A stretch of DNA of 64,000 bases from positions 1,066,501-1,130,500 of the forward strand of contig NZ_LT607750.1 of the NCBI RefSeq assembly GCF_900090235.1. Direction: 5' to 3'. The stretch is from Micromonospora echinaurantiaca. Lineage in GTDB: Bacteria; Actinomycetota; Actinomycetes; Mycobacteriales; Micromonosporaceae. This document shows, piece by piece, positions 39,131 through 46,740 of the stretch. Under the pieces are notes generated by a model, which saw only the letters and a list, made by a program, of their open reading frames with translations, was not told the origin of the DNA and did no database searches. The stretch's first letter is position 1; every line of letters starts with the position of its first letter. The translations under genes and the position numbers were made by a program.

Positions 39131-40258
39131 CTAGGTGACCGGGCGGCCCCGCCAGGTCAGCCGGCGCCGCTTCCGCAGATGGTACGACCGCAGGGTCAGC
39201 CAACCGAGGACCACGACCGACACGGGGTGTGCCAGCGAGTCGGGCCACCACCGGCCGCCGGTCGCCCGGGCGCTGATCGCCCGTCCGGCCACCCCGAGCA
39301 GGTACGCCGCCGCGGCGGCGGCCGCCACCGGCGCCGCCCCGGCGGCGAGCGCGCCCACCGCCAGCAGCGGCGGCGCGGTGTAGAGCAGGAGCAGCAGCGC
39401 CACCACCACGGCCGCCGCCACCGGGTGGCCGAACGAGGCCCAGAGCGACTTGGTGTAGCCGTCGCGCAGCTGCGGCCAGTTGTCGTACATCCGGCAGGTG
39501 GCCAGCCGCGAGCCGTCGGCCAGGGCGATCCGGCCGCCGGCCCGCTTGACCGCCCGGGCCAGCTCGACGTCCTCCAGGACCTTGTCGGCCACCGCGACGT
39601 GCCCGCCGGCCCGTTCGTAGCCGGCCCGGTCCAGCACCAGGAACTGCCCGCCGGCCGCGGCAAGCGACGGCCGCGGTGAGCGCTCCATCGCGCGCAGCGG
39701 CAGGAAGGTCAGCCACAGCCACTGCAGCAGCGGCTGGACCAGCCGGTCCGCCGCCGTGACCACCAGGATCCTCGGGTACGGCGACAGCAGCGCCAGCCGG
39801 GCGGCGCGCAGTTCGGTGACCGCCGCCGCCACCGCGTCCGGGGCGAGCACCACGTCGGCGTCGACGAAGACCAGCGCGGTGGCCGCCGGGTCGGCCCGGC
39901 TGGCCAACTGCCAGCAGGCATACGGCTTGCCCAGCCAGCCCGGCGGCGGGGCGGCTCCGCGCAGCAGGGTGACCCGCGGGTCGTCGCCGGCCACCGCCCG
40001 GACCACCTCGGCGGTGCCGTCGGTGGACCCGTCGTCGAGCACCACGACGCGCAGCCCCGGCACGCCGCGCTGGGCGAGCAGCGCGCGCAGGCACGGGGTG
40101 ACCCGGGCGGCCTCGTCGCGCAGCGGCAGCAGCACCGCGACCGGCTCGTCCACCGGGGCCGGCGGTACGGCCGGGCGGCGCAGCCAGCGGCCGGCGTTGA
40201 CCAGCGTGTGCGCGGTCAGCACGGCGACGCCGAGCAGCAGGACGAGCACGCCGCTCAT
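39131..40258 (-). CDS. membrane glycosyltransferase family 2, CruG-like
   Basis: 375 residues. An N-terminal helix, a GT-A domain (VAVLLPLRDEAARVTPCLRAL, VVVLDDGSTDGTAE, ALVFVDADVVLAPDA with the DxD, LEDVELARAVKRAG) and three C-terminal helices. In carotenoid clusters this type follows CruF and adds a sugar to the 1'- or 2'-hydroxyl; that role is inferred from position. Its ATG is supplied by the end of repeat cassette C. The TAG stop lies 8 bases before the desaturase ATG. Confidence 0.82.
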   Translation of the reverse strand: MSGVLVLLLGVAVLTAHTLVNAGRWLRRPAVPPAPVDEPVAVLLPLRDEAARVTPCLRALLAQRGVPGLRVVVLDDGSTDGTAEVVRAVAGDDPRVTLLRGAAPPPGWLGKPYACWQLASRADPAATALVFVDADVVLAPDAVAAAVTELRAARLALLSPYPRILVVTAADRLVQPLLQWLWLTFLPLRAMERSPRPSLAAAGGQFLVLDRAGYERAGGHVAVADKVLEDVELARAVKRAGGRIALADGSRLATCRMYDNWPQLRDGYTKSLWASFGHPVAAAVVVALLLLLYTAPPLLAVGALAAGAAPVAAAAAAAYLLGVAGRAISARATGGRWWPDSLAHPVSVVVLGWLTLRSYHLRKRRRLTWRGRPVT

Positions 40259-40329
40259 GCCGGCACTCCGCTGCGCTGCGTGCCGGCCTGAGGCATGGCG
40301 GCGCTGAGTTCGCTGATGCGCTCGCTCAT
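40255..40329 (-). repeat. MSER relay cassette, copy C (mini-ORF)
   Basis: Minus strand: ATG at 40329-40327 overlaps the CruF stop (40328-40326); 24 codons read MSERISELSAAMPQ...QRSGVPA; TGA at 40257-40255 overlaps the ATG of the glycosyltransferase gene (40258). It is 9 bases shorter than copies A and B, an in-frame difference. ATGAGCG at both ends. Confidence 0.8.
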
Positions 40330-41192
40330 GCCGGTGCGTCGGCGTCGGCGCGCCGGGGCGGGTGGGACGCCGGCCGGTCGGCGCGGCGGGTCCGCAGCAG
40401 CGTCAGCGCGAGCGGCACCGCGGTCACCGACATGCCGGCCGCGCCCCACAGCGCGGAGGCGGGCAGGTCGAGGAAGATCGCGTGGGCCAGCATGCTGGAG
40501 CCGTACGTCCACAGGTAGAGCGCGAACATCGGGTGGTCCCGCCGGTCGGTGCCGGCCACCGCCGACCCGGCCAGCGGGCGCAGCGCGGTCATCAGCAGCA
40601 CCGCGAAGAGCAGCCAGCCGAGGTAGTTGCTGACCGGGACGCCGGGCAGGCCGGGCAGCGCCGGGGTGGCGTCGCGCCAGACCCAGTGGCCCTCGGCCAC
40701 CATCTGCGGGTCGAGGAAGAGGTCCCAGGTGGCCAGCCCGAGCGCGGCCAGCGCGATCCGCCGGACGGCGAGCGCGACCGGTGACCCGGGGTGGTGGTCG
40801 CCGGCCGGGCCCACGGGGTCGGGCGGCGTGGTGAGCCGGACCGCGGTCAGCCAGGCCGGCCAGGCCATCCAGGTCCACGCCAGCGGAATGACCAGCGGCA
40901 CTCCGGCCAGCTTCGGGCCCAACTGGCCGGAGTAGTCGTAGCTGCCGAACGGGAAGCCGGTGGCCACCCCGAGCGCCTCGATGGCGAACCCGCCGCCGGT
41001 GGCCACCGCCACCAGCGCCACGGCGGTACGCGCACCCCGGTTGAGCAGCGCGTGGCCGACCGAGAGCAGCCAGCCGAGGCCGACGGTGGCCACGGTCAGC
41101 CGGGCCCGGGTCGTGCCGGTGGTCAGCGGGTAGCAGATCTGCGCGAGCACCAGCACGGCCAGCAGCGCCCAGCAGGCCCGCTGCCGGTTCAC
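40326..41192 (-). CDS. cruF: carotenoid 1',2'-hydratase, CruF-like
   Basis: 288-residue membrane protein of the DUF422/CruF family, which adds water across the 1',2' double bond at the acyclic end of gamma-carotene-like pigments. Seven or so membrane helices; conserved acidic and aromatic motifs in FAIEALGVATGFPFGSYDYS, LAWTWMAWPAWLTA, ATWDLFLDPQMVAEGHWVWR and VPVSNYLGWLL. The GTG start overlaps the GNAT stop (GTGA). Co-transcribed with CrtA-like, glycosyltransferase and desaturase genes. Confidence 0.88.
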   Translation of the reverse strand: MNRQRACWALLAVLVLAQICYPLTTGTTRARLTVATVGLGWLLSVGHALLNRGARTAVALVAVATGGGFAIEALGVATGFPFGSYDYSGQLGPKLAGVPLVIPLAWTWMAWPAWLTAVRLTTPPDPVGPAGDHHPGSPVALAVRRIALAALGLATWDLFLDPQMVAEGHWVWRDATPALPGLPGVPVSNYLGWLLFAVLLMTALRPLAGSAVAGTDRRDHPMFALYLWTYGSSMLAHAIFLDLPASALWGAAGMSVTAVPLALTLLRTRRADRPASHPPRRADADAPA

Positions 41193-41794
41193 GACGCGGC
41201 CGGGCCGGGCGGGGCCTGCGCGGAGGAGCGCGGCGGGGCCGGCGCCGGGCCGGGAGGCGGGAGGGGGAGGTCCCGGCCGAGCACGCCGAACGGGCGCTCG
41301 TCGCCGGGGAAGTGGAAGTCGCGCAGGATGTCGACGAACCCGAACCGGCGGTACAGCCGCCAGGCCCGCGACCGCTGCTCGTCGGCCTCCGGGGTGGACA
41401 GCAGGGTGGTGGCCCCCTCGGCCATGGTGAGCAGGGCGCGCAGTTGCCCCGCGCCCAGGCCGTGCCCCTGCGCGGGCGGCCGGACGTGCAGCTCGACCAC
41501 CTCGAAGCAGTCGGCCAGCCAGCGCTGCCGGGTGGCCGGGTCCAGCGCCCGCCAGACCTGGTCGTGCCACCACTGCCCGGGGGCGCCGAGGTAGCCGTAG
41601 CCGAAGCCGGCCAGGTGCCCCTCGGTGGTCAGGCTGGCCACGGCCCGGAAGCCGGGGCGGCGGACGTGGGTGGCGATGTAGCCGCGGCGGGCCTCCAGCA
41701 GGTCGGTGCGGTAGCCCATCGCCTCGCCGTAGACGGCCACCACGTCGTCCAGCCGCCGGACGAGATCGTCCGGTGTCCACCGCACCAACCTCAT
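41189..41794 (-). CDS. GNAT N-acetyltransferase
   Basis: 201 residues. The acetyl-CoA loop is seen in VELHVRPPAQGHGLGAGQLRALL (the QxxGxG/A element), followed by TTLLSTPEADEQRSRAWRLYRRFGFV, the usual beta-alpha-beta end. Substrate unknown. It sits in the middle of the carotenoid operon with ATGA and GTGA overlaps on both sides. The C-terminal 30 residues are Pro/Ala-rich. Confidence 0.85.
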   Translation of the reverse strand: MRLVRWTPDDLVRRLDDVVAVYGEAMGYRTDLLEARRGYIATHVRRPGFRAVASLTTEGHLAGFGYGYLGAPGQWWHDQVWRALDPATRQRWLADCFEVVELHVRPPAQGHGLGAGQLRALLTMAEGATTLLSTPEADEQRSRAWRLYRRFGFVDILRDFHFPGDERPFGVLGRDLPLPPPGPAPAPPRSSAQAPPGPAAS

Positions 41795-42540
41795 GCCCGC
41801 GCGCCCTTCGCCGTCTCCGCGTCGCCGTCCGCGACCCATCCCAGCACCGTCCGGTCACCGACCACGTCGCACACCGCGAACCGCGCGAAGAGCTCCTCCG
41901 CGTACCACCCCTCGGTGGGGGTCCGCATGATCGCGGCGCGGTGCTCCGGGTGACGGTACGCGAACGCCACCAGGTCCGCCGGGTCACGCCACACGCTCAC
42001 CGTGCCCTGCCAGCCCACCGGGGCCTCGCCGACGCCGAACCGGGCGAGCAGGCCGGGCGCGGCGTGCAGGGCGGCGGCCACCGGCGGGACCGCCCGCCAG
42101 AAGGTGACCGCCCGGCGGGGCCGCAGCCGGGCCCGGGTCAGCGCCAGCACCGGGCCGTCGGCGCGGCCGCCGGGCGGCTCGCCGAACGGCCGGCGGCCGG
42201 ACCACTCGCCCCGGCTGGTCAGCGGGCGCAGGTCGAGCCGGACGGCGGAGCGGGCGATCCGGGACCAGGCCCGGCCCACCGGCGAGGCGTCGAAGCCGGC
42301 CGCCGCGGCGGGGGAGTCCCACACCGCCAGCGCCGCCCACCGGGTCAGGTCGGCGTCACCCGGGCCGAAGCCGGTGCCGGTCCCGGTGCCGAGGAGCTTG
42401 CCGAACCGTACGCCCGGCACGACGCGCAGCCGGCGCGGGTCGAGCGCCATCCGGGCCAGCGCCCGGGGCAGCGCGGGCCGGGAGGTCCGCCACACGTGCA
42501 GGGTGACCAGGCCCGGTACGGCGTGCGCGGGGTCGCTCAC
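41791..42540 (-). CDS. crtA: spheroidene monooxygenase-like protein (CrtA family)
   Basis: 249 residues resembling CrtA, which adds keto groups to acyclic carotenoids. Visible blocks: LVTLHVWRTSRPALPRALARMA, GVRFGKLLGTGTG, DADLTRWAALAVWDS, RLDLRPLTSRGEWSGRRPF, VTFWRAVPPVAAAL and GWYAEELFARFAV. Haem-binding residues cannot be confirmed. The GTG overlaps the YbaK stop. Its place beside CruF and a desaturase supports a carotenoid role. Confidence 0.78.
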   Translation of the reverse strand: MSDPAHAVPGLVTLHVWRTSRPALPRALARMALDPRRLRVVPGVRFGKLLGTGTGTGFGPGDADLTRWAALAVWDSPAAAAGFDASPVGRAWSRIARSAVRLDLRPLTSRGEWSGRRPFGEPPGGRADGPVLALTRARLRPRRAVTFWRAVPPVAAALHAAPGLLARFGVGEAPVGWQGTVSVWRDPADLVAFAYRHPEHRAAIMRTPTEGWYAEELFARFAVCDVVGDRTVLGWVADGDAETAKGARA

Positions 42541-43025
42541 GCCACCTCGGCCGGGGCGCCGGCGGTGATCCGGAGCAGTTCCCGGTACGTGGTGGGGAAG
42601 ACCGCCTGCGGCACCCCGCCGGCGGCCCAGATCTCGTCGTACCCCGCCAGGGCGGTGTCCACCAGGGTGCGCAGCGGCTTCGGGTGGCCCAGCGGGGCCA
42701 CTCCGCCGATCACCTGCCCGGTGTGCGTGCGGACGAAGTCGGGGGTGGCCCGGCGCAGCCGGGTGACCCCGATGCCGGCGGCCAGCCCGGCGGTGTCCAC
42801 CCGGTGCGCGCCGGAGGTGAGCACCAGCAGCGGCTCGCCGTCCGCCTCGAAGATCAGCGAGTTGGCGATCTGGCCGACGCCGACGCCGAGCGCCTCGGCG
42901 GCGGCCGCGGCGGTGTGCACCGCCTCGGGCAGCAGGCGGACCACGCTGGGCGCGCCGGAGCCGTTCCGCGCGTCGGCGGCGTCGAGCGCGTCCTGCACCG
43001 CCCGTACGTTCGGGTGTGACTGCAT
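42537..43025 (-). CDS. YbaK/EbsC-type aminoacyl-tRNA deacylase
   Basis: 162 residues. VVRLLPEAVHTAAAAAEALGVGVGQIANSLIFE, LVLTSGAHRVDTAGLA and VIGGVAPLGHPKPLRTLVD are the family's conserved blocks; the Lys of the deacylase site aligns with Asn in IANSLIF, as in many actinomycete forms. Hydrolyses mischarged tRNA such as Cys-tRNA(Pro). ATG 43025 was preferred because GGGAAG is better spaced than for ATG 43034. First gene of the carotenoid-side operon. Confidence 0.85.
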   Translation of the reverse strand: MQSHPNVRAVQDALDAADARNGSGAPSVVRLLPEAVHTAAAAAEALGVGVGQIANSLIFEADGEPLLVLTSGAHRVDTAGLAAGIGVTRLRRATPDFVRTHTGQVIGGVAPLGHPKPLRTLVDTALAGYDEIWAAGGVPQAVFPTTYRELLRITAGAPAEVA

Positions 43026-43122
43026 GCCCGCCATTCTTCCCGGTACGCCGGGCCGGTCCGCGACCGGCCGCGCGTCACACGTTGCATTTTCGTCGGAGGG
43101 AGGGTGTACTGTCAGCAGTAGT

Positions 43123-43138
43123 TAGAACGAGTGTTCGA
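43123..43138. promoter_or_regulatory. SOS box (LexA site)
   Basis: TAGAAC-GAGT-GTTCGA, a near-perfect match to the actinobacterial LexA site TCGAAC-N4-GTTCGA, placed upstream of the HEPN-imuA'-imuB-dnaE2 operon. LexA control of these genes is established in mycobacteria. Confidence 0.85.
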
Positions 43139-43198
43139 TTGCCTCGTACGCTCGTTCCAACCAGCCCGGGGCGGTGTTTCGCGGCGCCGGCTCCGGGC

Positions 43199-43358
43199 GG
43201 TGCGGCTCCGCGGGCCGCACCTGGGTTCCGGGCAGTCGCGAGCCCGGTCCCGTCAGGCAGGAGCGTCGCCCGCCGCCCACGACCCCCGGGCGGCGGGCGA
43301 CGAACCCGCCGGTACGCCGGCCGGGTGTGGTGTGGGGAAGCGTCCACACCCGGCCGGC
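43199..43358 (+). promoter_or_regulatory. SOS-operon leader with three stacked hairpins
   Basis: The gap from 43139 to 43462 has no gene on the + strand. It contains an 8-bp stem (43199-43206 with 43214-43221), then two 15-bp perfect stems: 43264-43278 with 43288-43302, and 43316-43330 with 43344-43358. They lie in the untranslated leader of the mutasome operon, so they may act as attenuators, terminators or RNA stabilisers. Confidence 0.65.
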
Positions 43359-43462
43359 CCCCATCCGGTGCGTCTTCCTCCGCACCACTCGATCCGGCGC
43401 CCCGCCGGCGGTCCGTCCGTCGCGGTGGGGTGGCGACCCGGCCACGTGGAGGAGACAGTCCC

Positions 43463-43912
43463 ATGCCGACCAACCCGGCTCAGGCACCGACGGTGCCGGC
43501 GCACGTGCTGCCGCACCGCACTCCCGCCCAGCTTCTCGCGGTGGCCCGCCAGGGGCTCGCCGAGGCCGCCCGGACCCGTCCCGACGGCCTCCGTTACGCG
43601 GCCGCCCACCTGGCCGCCCTGCGTGCCGCCGCCGCCCTGCTCGGCGCCCGGGCCCGCCCGGCACCGGCCCGGCGCAACCGGATCACCAGCGTCTGGGTCC
43701 TGCTCTCCGGGGTCGCCCCCGAGCTCGACGAGTGGGCCCGGTTCTTCGCCGCCGGCGCCGGCAAGCGGGCCGCCGCCGAGGCCGGCATCCCCCGGGTGGT
43801 GACCGCCCGGGAGGCCGACGACCTGCTGCGCGCCGCCGAGCAGTTCGTCACGGTGGTGGAGACCGCGCTCGGCGTGGCCCACCAGCCGGCGCTCGACGGT
43901 CTGGCCGCCTGA
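43463..43912 (+). CDS. SAV_6107-type HEPN domain protein
   Basis: 149 residues, all helical. HRTPAQLLAVARQGLAEAARTRPDGLRYAAAHLAALRAAAALL and ITSVWVLLSGVAPELDEWARFFAAGAGKRAAAEAG match the actinomycete SAV_6107 family, classed with HEPN domains. It lacks an obvious RxxxxH catalytic motif. It is commonly linked to the mutasome genes, so a role in the DNA-damage response is likely, mechanism unknown. ATG after GGAGGAGAC. Confidence 0.82.
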   Translation: MPTNPAQAPTVPAHVLPHRTPAQLLAVARQGLAEAARTRPDGLRYAAAHLAALRAAAALLGARARPAPARRNRITSVWVLLSGVAPELDEWARFFAAGAGKRAAAEAGIPRVVTAREADDLLRAAEQFVTVVETALGVAHQPALDGLAA

Positions 43913-44008
43913 CACCTGTGACACCCCGACCGCCCGGCGGGGGGAGCCGGGCGGCCGGGGCGCCCACGCGCACATCTGATCCGAACAGCACGACGGGGGG
44001 TAGGTCCG

Positions 44009-44800
44009 ATGGCGGGCCGCATGGTGGTCGGTTCCGCCGCACTGGCCGGCCTGGTCCGTCCGGCGAGCGCGCCGGACCCGGCGGGCGGCCACCGGGTGCT
44101 GCCGGTGGCCCCGGAACTGACCGGCCTGCTGCCCAACCGGGGGTTGCGCCGCGGCAGCACCGTCGCGGTCGCCACCGGCCAGCCCCGACGCAGTGGCGGC
44201 ACCTCCCTGGTCCTGGCGCTGCTCGCCGAGGCGTCCCGGGCCGGCTCGTGGTGTGCCGTGGTCGGGGTGCCGACGTTCGGTGCGGGGGCGGCCGCCGAGT
44301 ACGGCATCGCCCTGGACCGGCTCGCTCTGGTGCCCAACCCGGGTCCGGAGTGGGCCACCGTCGTCGCCGCGCTGATCGACGGGGTGGACGTCGTGGTCAC
44401 CGCCGTGCCGGCCGCGGTCTCCGCCTCGGTCGCCAACCGGCTGGCCGCCCGGGCCCGCCAGCGGGGCAGCGTGCTCGTCCCGTACGGCCGGTGGGACGGC
44501 GCGGACGTGACGTTGCAGGTGGTCCGGGGGGTGTGGGAAGGGCTCGGGCCGGGCCGCGGGCGGCTGCGCCGCCGGGAGGTCACCGTCTCGGCGCGCGGGC
44601 GCGGGGCGGCCGCCCGCCCCAAGGAGGTCAAGGTCTGGCTGCCCGGTGACGGGCTCACCCGGGTCATCCCGCGACCGGTGGCCACCTCCGTCGCCTCCGT
44701 CACCGGCCGGTCGGCCGCCGGCCGGCTCCGCCCGGTGCCGTCGGGCCCGTCCGACCCCGTCGGGCGGTGCGGCACGCTCACCCTGGTCGGTCCGGCATGA
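44009..44800 (+). CDS. imuA': ImuA' RecA-like mutasome protein
   Basis: 263 residues. A degenerate RecA fold: VLPVAPELTGLLPNRGLRRGSTVAVATG, SLVLALLAEASRAGSWCAVVGVPTFGAGAAAEYGIAL, VVVTAVPAAVSASVANRLAARARQRGSVLVPYG. The Walker A Lys is missing. With ImuB and DnaE2 it forms the damage-induced mutagenic replication complex of actinobacteria. Ends with a 4-base ATGA overlap with imuB. Confidence 0.87.
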   Translation: MAGRMVVGSAALAGLVRPASAPDPAGGHRVLPVAPELTGLLPNRGLRRGSTVAVATGQPRRSGGTSLVLALLAEASRAGSWCAVVGVPTFGAGAAAEYGIALDRLALVPNPGPEWATVVAALIDGVDVVVTAVPAAVSASVANRLAARARQRGSVLVPYGRWDGADVTLQVVRGVWEGLGPGRGRLRRREVTVSARGRGAAARPKEVKVWLPGDGLTRVIPRPVATSVASVTGRSAAGRLRPVPSGPSDPVGRCGTLTLVGPA

Positions 44801-46740
44801 GCGACGCCGCTCCGGCGCATCCCGACCAGCCCGGTGGGCCGTCGGCCCGCGCTGACCGGTCCGGTGGGTTGCCGGCCCGCATCGACCGGTCCGGTGGGTT
44901 GCCGGCTCGCGCTGACCAGCCCGGTGCGTCGCCGTCGCGCACCGACCGGTCCGGTGCGTCGTCGGCTCGGCCTGGGGGTGCCGGGCCGGTGCGGACCCTG
45001 CTGCTCTGGTGCCCGGACTGGCCGGTGCTCGCCGCCGAGATCGTCGAGGGGGTGCCGGCCACCGATCCGGTGGCGGTGCTGCACGCCAACCGGGTGGTCG
45101 CCTGCTCCGAGCGGGCCCGCGCCGAGGGGGTGCGCCGCGGGCTGCGCCGGCGGGAGGCGCAGGGACGGTGCCCGCAGCTCACCGTCGTCGACCACGACCC
45201 GGGGCGGGACGCCCGGGCGTTCGAGCCGGTGGTCGCCGCGGTCGAGGAACTGGTCGCCGGGGTGGAGGTGGTCCGCCCCGGCTCCTGCGCGGTGGCGGCC
45301 CGCGGCCCGGCCCGCTACCTCGGTGGGGAGGAGGTGGCGGCCGAGCGGATCGTCGAGCACGTCGCGCAGACCTGCGCGGTGGAGAGCCAGGTCGGCATCG
45401 CCGACGGGGTGTTCGCCGCCGGGCTGGCCGCGCGCAGCGGTCGGGTGGTCCCGCCCGGTGGCACGCCGGAGTTCCTCGCCGCGTTGCCGGTCGAGGCACT
45501 CGGCCGCCCGGCGCTGGCCGACCTGCTGCGCCGGCTCGGCGTACGCACCCTGGCCGACTTCGCCGCGCTGCCGGCCGGGGACGTGCTGGCCCGGTTCGGC
45601 TTCGACGGCGCGCTGGCCCACCGGCTCGCCGCGGGGCGGGACCACCGCCCGCTCGCCGTCCGCCAGCCCCCGGTCGACCTGGCGGTCACCGCCGGGTACG
45701 ACGAGCCGCTCGACCGGGTCGACGCCGCGGCCTTCGCCGCCCGCGCGCTGGCCGAACAGCTGCACGACCGGCTCGCCGGGCACGGGTTGGCCTGCACCCG
45801 GCTCGGCATCGAGGCGGTCACCGCGCACGGGCAGGAGCTGCACCGGGTCTGGCGGCACGACGGCCTGCTCACCGCCGCGGCCATCGCCGACCGGGTGCGC
45901 TGGCAGCTCGACGGGTGGCTCTCCGGCAGCAACGGCCGGGCCGGCGGCCGAGCGGCCCGGCCAACGGCCGGCATCATCCGGCTGCGGCTGGTCCCAGACG
46001 GGGTGATCGCCCAGGCCGGCCTGCAACCCGGCCTCTGGGGGGAGGCCGGCGAGGAGCGCGAGCGGGCACACCGGGCGTTGAGCCGGGTGCAGGGCATCCT
46101 CGGCCCCGAGGCGGTGGTCACCGCGGTGCTCGGCGGTGGACGATCCCCGGCCGACCAGGTGCGCCTGGTGCCCTGGGGGGACGAGCGACTCCCCGCCCGG
46201 CCCGGGCAGCCGATGTCGCTGGCCGGCCCGGTGCCGCCGGGTGGGCCGGTGTCGTCGGGCGTGCCCGACCAGTCGGCGTCGTCGGGCCGGCCGGCATTGC
46301 CCGGTCAGTCGGGATCGTTGGCTCAGTCGGGGGCGTCGGGTCAGGGGGCGCAAGCGGGCCGAGGGGGGTCGGGCCGGGCGGCGCGGTCGCCCCGGTCGGC
46401 GGGGCGGGTTGAACCGCCGTGGCCGGGCCAGCTTCCGCCGCCCGCACCGGCCGTGGTGCTGCCCCAACCACTCGCCGCCACCGTGCACGACGACGCCGGC
46501 GAGCCGGTCGTGGTCAGCGCGCGGCTCCAGCTGAACGCCGCCCCGGCCCGGCTGACCGTCGGCACGGGCCAGCCGGCCGAGATCGTCGGCTGGGCCGGCC
46601 CATGGCCCGTCGACGAGCGCTGGTGGGCGCCGGCCGAGGCCCGGCGCCGGGCCCGATTCCAGGTCTGCCTCGCCGACGGCGCCGCCCTGCTGCTGGCCGT
46701 CGAGGCGGGGCAGTGGCTGGTGGAGGCGATCTATGACTGA
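44797..46740 (+). CDS. imuB: ImuB, inactive Y-family polymerase of the mutasome
   Basis: 647 residues. The Y-family core begins at about residue 65 (VRTLLLWCPDWPVLAAEI): the catalytic DMDxFFASVE is replaced, as expected for ImuB, a hub that binds the clamp, ImuA' and DnaE2. Residues 10-59 are five 10-residue repeats around DRSGGLPARA, and residues 470-545 are a Gly/Ser/Pro-rich linker; both are unusual. A GTG at 44989 could be the ancestral start. ATG at 44797 is kept for its ATGA coupling to imuA'. Confidence 0.9.
   Translation: MSDAAPAHPDQPGGPSARADRSGGLPARIDRSGGLPARADQPGASPSRTDRSGASSARPGGAGPVRTLLLWCPDWPVLAAEIVEGVPATDPVAVLHANRVVACSERARAEGVRRGLRRREAQGRCPQLTVVDHDPGRDARAFEPVVAAVEELVAGVEVVRPGSCAVAARGPARYLGGEEVAAERIVEHVAQTCAVESQVGIADGVFAAGLAARSGRVVPPGGTPEFLAALPVEALGRPALADLLRRLGVRTLADFAALPAGDVLARFGFDGALAHRLAAGRDHRPLAVRQPPVDLAVTAGYDEPLDRVDAAAFAARALAEQLHDRLAGHGLACTRLGIEAVTAHGQELHRVWRHDGLLTAAAIADRVRWQLDGWLSGSNGRAGGRAARPTAGIIRLRLVPDGVIAQAGLQPGLWGEAGEERERAHRALSRVQGILGPEAVVTAVLGGGRSPADQVRLVPWGDERLPARPGQPMSLAGPVPPGGPVSSGVPDQSASSGRPALPGQSGSLAQSGASGQGAQAGRGGSGRAARSPRSAGRVEPPWPGQLPPPAPAVVLPQPLAATVHDDAGEPVVVSARLQLNAAPARLTVGTGQPAEIVGWAGPWPVDERWWAPAEARRRARFQVCLADGAALLLAVEAGQWLVEAIYD
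44824..44973. repeat. five 30-bp tandem repeats in imuB
   Basis: Units begin at 44824, 44854, 44884, 44914 and 44944, each exactly 30 bases and beginning GACC-G or GACCAG. They encode ten-residue units such as DQPGGPSARA, DRSGGLPARI and DRSGASSARP. The spacing keeps the imuB frame. Confidence 0.9.

Noticed and set aside
44797..44800. Fourth MSER cassette at imuA'/imuB
   Set aside because: The junction reads CCGGCATGAGCGAC but is a simple four-base ATGA overlap without an insert; it only shows what an empty target may look like.
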